A stretch of DNA of 64,000 bases from assembly GCA_916610825.1 (NCBI GenBank), contig OU744453.1, forward strand, positions 6,299,845 through 6,363,844, read 5' to 3'. Below the pieces are notes generated by a model, which did not search any database, was not told where the DNA came from, and saw only the letters and a list, made by a program, of their open reading frames with translations. This document shows positions 59,317-64,000 of the stretch, piece after piece. Numbering within the stretch: position 1 is the stretch's first letter; every line of letters begins with the position of its first letter. Origin of the DNA: Haliclystus octoradiatus. Taxonomy: Eukaryota; Cnidaria; Staurozoa; Stauromedusae; Haliclystidae. The translations under genes and the position numbers were made by a program.

Positions 59317-59477
59317 ATGAGTGAAACAAATGAACTCGCTAAAAAGCTTGCACATCGTAATGCTGTTAATGACGGAGAAGCTGAAGCTCAAATGAGCAAA
59401 GCACCAACAAATGTGTACACTGAATTTACAGAATTTTCACGGAAGCAAATCAAAGAATACGAAACTATCTTTAAGAA
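59317..59477 (+). CDS. Swiprosin / EF-hand domain-containing protein D homologue, first coding exon
   Basis: The ATG at 59317 (context CCAACATGAG) opens a frame of 53 codons plus 2 bases to a consensus donor GTAAGT at 59478 (phase 2). The product begins MSETNELAKKLAHRNAVNDG and ends NVYTEFTEFSRKQIKEYETI followed by FK. The last block is the conserved segment just before the first EF-hand of EFHD1/EFHD2 and fly Swip-1 (known form YTEFxEFSRxxIK). Family members are cytosolic calcium-binding proteins that bind and bundle actin. The N-terminus is shorter than in vertebrates (about 95 residues there before this point). The EF-hand exons are not found in the remaining 4.5 kb, so the gene continues past the window. 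The 5' UTR likely includes the 100 bases upstream. Confidence 0.85.
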
Positions 59478-61119
59478 GTAAGTAATTCAAAATCATTTCA
59501 ATAATTCAATCTGGTTATAATCTTTTATTGTACGATGGTTACTGATTAATATCACTTTCAAAAGTTTTTACGACCTACAGTTTGATTGTTGTAAGTTGTA
59601 AACTTTTAAGTATTCACTTGAATAGGCGACCCTAACTCAATATGTACGTTTTTAATTGCTATTGAAGGTTATACTTTTAAGTAGCTTACAAATTGTTTGT
59701 GACATACTATGTTTCAATTGATAGATTGCATATATTCTAGTTTTTGTTACGAGCCTTCCAGTTTCATATTTTATTCCACTTGTTGAAGCATTTTTTGCCA
59801 CGAGTTTCGTTGAATTGCCATTTCCTCAAGCTAAGATGACGAACCCAGACCCAAAGTAAACACTTCCGCGATATACTTCATTATAATATGCTTAGCTTTT
59901 ACAATGTCGAAGAACGAGTTTCTAAACTCTGTTTGTTTTCGTCTTTATAGCTGTCTATTCTTATTCAAGTTCTACTTCCATTTCCCATCTTTGGTCAGAT
60001 AAACAAACCTGAAATTGTCGCAAATAGTTCATATCGTAACAATTTTGGGGGCAGAAACATGTGATTACGAAAAATCATGACTTTTAAAGATAATCAGATC
60101 ATCAATTTGCTCTTTTTTGCATCAAATTTGAAACTCAAGCATAGAGAAAGCTTCATATATGTTTTAAACAATTAAACTAATATCTTACTGAAAAGTTCGA
60201 AATCATTAGAACAGAACATTTTCGTTAATACGATCTTCATTTATCAGTATTATATTATTGAAAGTTACCTTTCGAATAATTATCTATTTGGTTTACATGT
60301 TGTGAAAAGAGCAGTAAATCCGAGGAGGAGGTATAGGGAGTGACACCCCCTATAATTGTTGTGAGAAAAAATTCAGACAGTTTTGAGATGTAAGATTATA
60401 AAAATTGTGAAATTTTGTTGGTATTATAGCATTGAACCTCCCAAAAATATTCATTTGCCAAGCCCTATGGTCCAGAAAAATGCCCATTCTGTCTGGAAAC
60501 ATTGACAAAATACCCCCTTCCCCGTCAGCAGCATGTTGTTTCGGCTGCTGTCATCTTTATTTTCAATTAAAGATTAAACTGATATGAAATAATCTGAATA
60601 TAATATTCAGATGCAATGACATAGTTAAAGTTGATAAACAGATGGAGAAAACCCATGCAGGGATCTTACAAAAGATGGTGTTAACAGACTACTCAATGTA
60701 CTGTAAATTAAACGCGGTGGATATTGATCCGGCTGCCGGAAAGCTGTCCTCAAAAGATGATGTTCCGTGCGTCGTTTGCGCATGCGTGTGAAGATAGTAA
60801 ACATGATTGTGTCGATTGATCCAAATTAAATCTCAAATATTTTGTAAAATAATTCATGGCTAAGCACCGACACCGTAGATTGGATCGACTGTTTGGAATA
60901 GATATAAAACAGAAACAATATTCAACATATCTATGCATTAATCATTTTATTCTGTGTTTGATATATCGAAGCTTTTCAGCGAGGCGACCCAACGTTTTCA
61001 ATATTTGAGTGTCGTGACATTTATTTGGCGTTCTGAAGGTTTCAGAGAATATTTATGTAGCCTAACAATATTTCAAAACATTTTTACTTTGATGATTTGT
61101 AATAATATAGGATAATTAC
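59478..61119 (+). other. First intron of the EFHD gene (no other exon seen)
   Basis: Starts at a consensus GTAAGT donor. I searched for the EF-hand block that should follow (a YD..RD start and an ELK.MMEKLG helix) and did not see it here or downstream. Repeats in the intron are listed separately. Confidence 0.6.
60719..60800 (-). repeat. Dispersed repeat, copy 1 (inverted to 62236-62315)
   Basis: On the minus strand it contains CGCATGCGCAAACGACGCAC, then GGAACATCATC and CCGGCAGCCGGATCAATATC. The same series occurs on the + strand at 62236-62315. Confidence 0.65.
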
Positions 61120-61914
61120 TTATTAGTATAATGAAATTCTAATACATGCCTTTGTAACATCTAGATTGGATCATTGTAACACTATATTAACAGGCATTGC
61201 AAAAAATCAATTACAAAAATTACAATCTGTTCAAAATTTGGCTGCACGTCTGCTCACTAGATCTAAAAAATTCGACCACATAACACCTGTTCTAGTAGAT
61301 CTCCACTGGCTTCCTGTCGCTCAAAGGATAAAATTTAAAATATTAATTACAACGTACAAAGCATTGAATGATATGGCACCAATTTATATCCAGGAATTGT
61401 TACATTTATACAAGCCTACTCGAGCGTTACGATCAGCAGACAAGAAGCTCCTTGTCCAGCCAAAATGCAATTTAAAAACGTACGGAAACCGGGCATTCTG
61501 TTACATGGCCCCCGAGTTATGGAACAGTTTAACTATTGACATCCGTAGTTGTACATCTCTTTCTGAGTTTAAAACGAACATTAAAACCTTCCTGTTTAAG
61601 GAGGCTTACAATTTATGAAGCTCAGTTAATTATTTGATAATTTACATTTAGTATTAGTCAAAGCATAGTCAACAGTAAAAAAAAAAAAATTATTCATTAA
61701 AGTCATCTAGTGTTCAAAGATTGTATAAATTAAGATTTAAGATTTCACCAAGATATTATATTGTTATAATATACCTAACTGATATATACCCTTCATACCT
61801 ATTATTGGGGCTCTATTATAATTTCTCGATACTAATTAGCTATATTGTAAAGCGCCATTGGATTATTCTAAGAAATGGCGCTATATAAATTCATTATTAT
61901 TATTATTATTATTA
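61120..61914 (+). mobile_element. 5'-truncated CR1/L2-like LINE
   Basis: C-terminal part of ORF2 (about 61140-61618, stop TGA), with FVTSRLDHCNTILTG, NLAARLLT, HWLPVAQRIKFKI, and AFCYMAPELWNSL, all typical of the end of L2/CR1-group reverse transcriptases. The 3' UTR ends in AGCGCCATTGG, then GGCGCTATATAAATTCATT followed by (ATT)n at 61892-61914, the known tail style of L2-like elements. The retained reading frame is open for 150 residues, so the copy is not ancient. Inserted in the sense direction in the EFHD intron. Confidence 0.85.
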
Positions 61915-62235
61915 GTCATTTCCTTATGCTGTAACTGATGCTATATGCCTACCAATTCTGGTTTTGTCGTATACCAAAATTCAAAACTCTGAAACTCAAA
62001 ACCGAGTTTGTTCGCTTTTTCTCTAAGTTTGGAAGAACGGTTTGGTGTGGCATCTAGCATCGTGAATCCCTCATATTAAAGTGCTTTCAACATCTAGCGC
62101 TTTAAATTTAAATTATTTTATATTCCATTATTAAATTGATGAACAGAATTGTTATTAACGTGATCGAGGAACAGGACCGTCCTTCGCCATTGCATCTTGA
62201 ACGAATGTGAAAGAAACGCAAACAACACAATCAAT

Positions 62236-62315
62236 ACGCATGCGCAAAAGACGCACAGAACATTATCTCTAGTACTCAGGATTCCGGCTGCCGGAACATT
62301 ATCCACTTCGTAAAT
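62236..62315 (+). repeat. Dispersed repeat, copy 2
   Basis: Matches the reverse complement of about 60719-60800 over some 80-100 bp (ATGCGCAAAAGACGCACAGA, and CCGGCTGCCGGAACATTATC). Family unknown. Confidence 0.65.
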
Positions 62316-62387
62316 TAAAACCTGTAGTCGGCACGGAAGCTAGCCAATGTTACTCTGCACATAGTCTAGCTAGTTTAATTGGCACCC

Positions 62388-63455
62388 AGGCTAGCTAGTC
62401 TGCGCGCAGACACAAATCTTTTTCATGATCAGTAGGGTCTGCGTAATATAGAGAGAAAGCTTACTCTGGACTGAATTAGGGGGAGTTGCTGAAGCGTGAG
62501 AAATCTATTGTTTGTCTATTGTTCATCAGCCAATTGCTAGCTAGTTCTCCAAAACTAGATTGGTTGATAAATATAAGTTCTTGACTCAGCTCCTTTTCAA
62601 GTATGCTCACGCAAGCCTTAACGCAGGCCCAATAGTAAAACGTTGTCCTTCTTCAATAAAATCGTGTTGCGTGTGTTCGTTTTAGTTTTATACGAGAGAG
62701 ACCTCTGACTTTCTGTAATTATGTTTGCAGTAAAGTGAACATAATGAATTGACAAAAACAATTTTTTATGGGAGGACAGAGACATGCTATTTTTGATGAA
62801 GCAACGGCCAAAAAGGGCTTGATTTCAGCATACTGAAATTCGTCCGGATTGTGTTTGTGTTCGTCATAAAAGCCAATTTTTAATAGGTCAAGAAGACTAA
62901 TATCGAAAGGACTTATCATTTTATTGGATATAGAACAACTTTCTTTTTGGATCTTTTTCGCTGCGCTATGGCAATGGATTATAAATATATTTCTTAACAA
63001 AAGACTAATTTTCATCATCGTTATAGTAACCAATGTCAATTTTCGTGATTCTTTGTCAAAAACAAATACATTAATTTCAATATTACACAACAACTTAGAT
63101 CACTTCAAATGGAACAGAAATAATACGTTGTATTAAGTTAGTATTAATCATTGGAATGTGGTTATGAATCCACTCATTTTGTTTCCTAAATAATAATTGT
63201 CAATTTTGTGCACGTTTTTTGATTGTGAAATGTTTTGTTATTTTCTAAAAACAGACTTGCATAGAAACGTTGTTTGTGACGCTGTCTGCGGTTGATCGAC
63301 ACTGAACAGCAGTAGTTAAAATATAATTACGTTCCAGCCAATCCCTCCAACTTCTGCCTAGCGCAAGCTTTCTGTCGATATTACGCAGACGCTACTGATC
63401 ATAAAAAAGATGTTGGTCTGCGCGCCGTTGTTGGACTAAGGCTAGCTACTTTAGG
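62388..63455. mobile_element. Non-autonomous DNA transposon with inverted ends (about 1.07 kb)
   Basis: Left end about 62388-62462 and right end about 63364-63455 are inverted copies, sharing GCGCGCAGAC, CTTTTTCATGATCAGTAG and GTCTGCGTAATAT with a few mismatches. Outer limits are uncertain because GCTAGCTAG-type motifs recur on the left. No transposase is visible. Confidence 0.65.
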
Positions 63456-63458
63456 CTT

Positions 63459-64000
63459 AGGGATGCACCAAAATTCCGTTTCGGCATAAAATTCCGGCAT
63501 ACCGGTTGTTTTGCCGGCATTTCGGTTTGGCCGAAATTTGACCTTCAGTTTCGGCTGTTTCGGTTATTTTGGCCATATTTTATAAACACATAAAATGTAA
63601 CATTTAATCATATTTGATAACATAAATCAAAATAATAATTGATTCCATCCAGTTTTCAATGCATCATAAAACCTTTACTGTCTTTAATAAGTCTTGAAAT
63701 GGAATCGTACAAAGTTTTCCACCGATCGCAGCCATTTTATTGTTTGCCTCATTTTCAAAAAAACCTCGCTTTCAAATAAATCATCAGACCACTGTGCTCA
63801 AATAAATTGGACGGACATGTTTGTTGCGTGAAAGTTATGTTTCCTTCGGATCAAAACATGTACTTTAAACAATGTTAATATACACTATGGAGGTTTCCAA
63901 TAAAATTGCATTAAATGATCCCAATAAACAATGTTGGATTAATTTAATCGTTTATTTTATCCTAAATGAACAAAAATGTTGTTCTTTTCAACCTTCGATT
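63459..64000 (+). mobile_element. Probable hAT element, start only (runs off the window)
   Basis: Begins AGGGATGCACC followed by AAAATTCCGTTTCGGC and repeated CGGCAT/CCGAAA motifs. This matches the widespread hAT end style (GGGATGCACCGAAA with inverted CGGC/GCCG subterminal repeats). The other end is outside the window, so no target duplication can be checked. Confidence 0.5.

Noticed and set aside
60605-60790. An open stretch of about 60 codons after an AG, considered as EFHD exon 2
   Set aside because: It has no EF-hand residues and its second half is the dispersed repeat also found at 62236-62315.
228-64000. CRISPR arrays, operons, ribosome binding sites, bacterial terminators
   Set aside because: The DNA is eukaryotic; direct repeats here are transposons, microsatellites or segmental duplications and none has the short-repeat, unique-spacer pattern.

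Overview
This is AT-rich animal (metazoan) DNA, not bacterial. The evidence is spliced coding exons with GT/AG borders, and a mobile-element community typical of invertebrates: Ty3/gypsy, BEL/Pao, DIRS, CR1/L2-like and other LINEs, Helitrons, hAT and TTAA-type DNA transposons. The species cannot be fixed from the sequence; a marine invertebrate such as a tunicate or mollusc is plausible. Host coding sequence is sparse, and nearly everything else is repeats, often one inside another.

Host genes (all + strand). (1) Parts of an extracellular-protein gene. Three EGF-like exons at 18040-18156, 20565-20681 and 31939-32058 share the same phase at both ends (phase 1). A decayed fourth lies at 49258-49391, and a thrombospondin type-1 (TSR) exon, also phase 1-1, lies at 55067-55237. 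The first three EGF exons sit in a tandem segmental duplication with a period of about 2.53 kb that includes intron sequence. The second exon carries an in-frame stop. (2) The first coding exon of a swiprosin/EFHD homologue at 59317-59477; its EF-hand exons are not seen and presumably lie beyond the window.

Layout. 1-1606: no gene. 1607-6209: a broken Ty3/gypsy fossil on the minus strand, flanked by a 200-bp direct repeat. 6372-7507: a hAT-type non-autonomous element with a perfect 8-bp target duplication. 7908-16646: three tandem 3-kb copies of a non-autonomous Helitron on the minus strand. 16716-21779: EGF units A and B. 21780-32644: EGF unit C, interrupted by two full and one partial copy of the same Helitron on the opposite strand; one of these copies holds two further DNA transposons. 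32645-48033: a LINE inserted in unit C. That LINE holds a gypsy-like LTR element, which in turn holds a BEL/Pao element; a 2.3-kb TTAA foldback element sits elsewhere in the LINE. 48034-49391: the end of unit C and EGF unit D. 52817-57332: a DIRS-type fossil with inverted ends and a TSR exon in its middle. 57553-58604: small palindromes, a tRNA-like relic and a 60-bp-armed hairpin. 59317 onward: EFHD first exon and intron, with a 5'-truncated CR1/L2-like LINE, an inverted-repeat element and the start of a probable hAT element at the right edge.

The most interesting structure is the Helitron system at 7908-31120. Copies stand head-to-tail, separated by either 2 bp or the same 26-bp spacer, and each full copy contains a tRNA-like module. 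The array occurs in opposite orientation on the two sides of the EGF duplications. The four-level nest at 32645-48033 gives a clear relative chronology.
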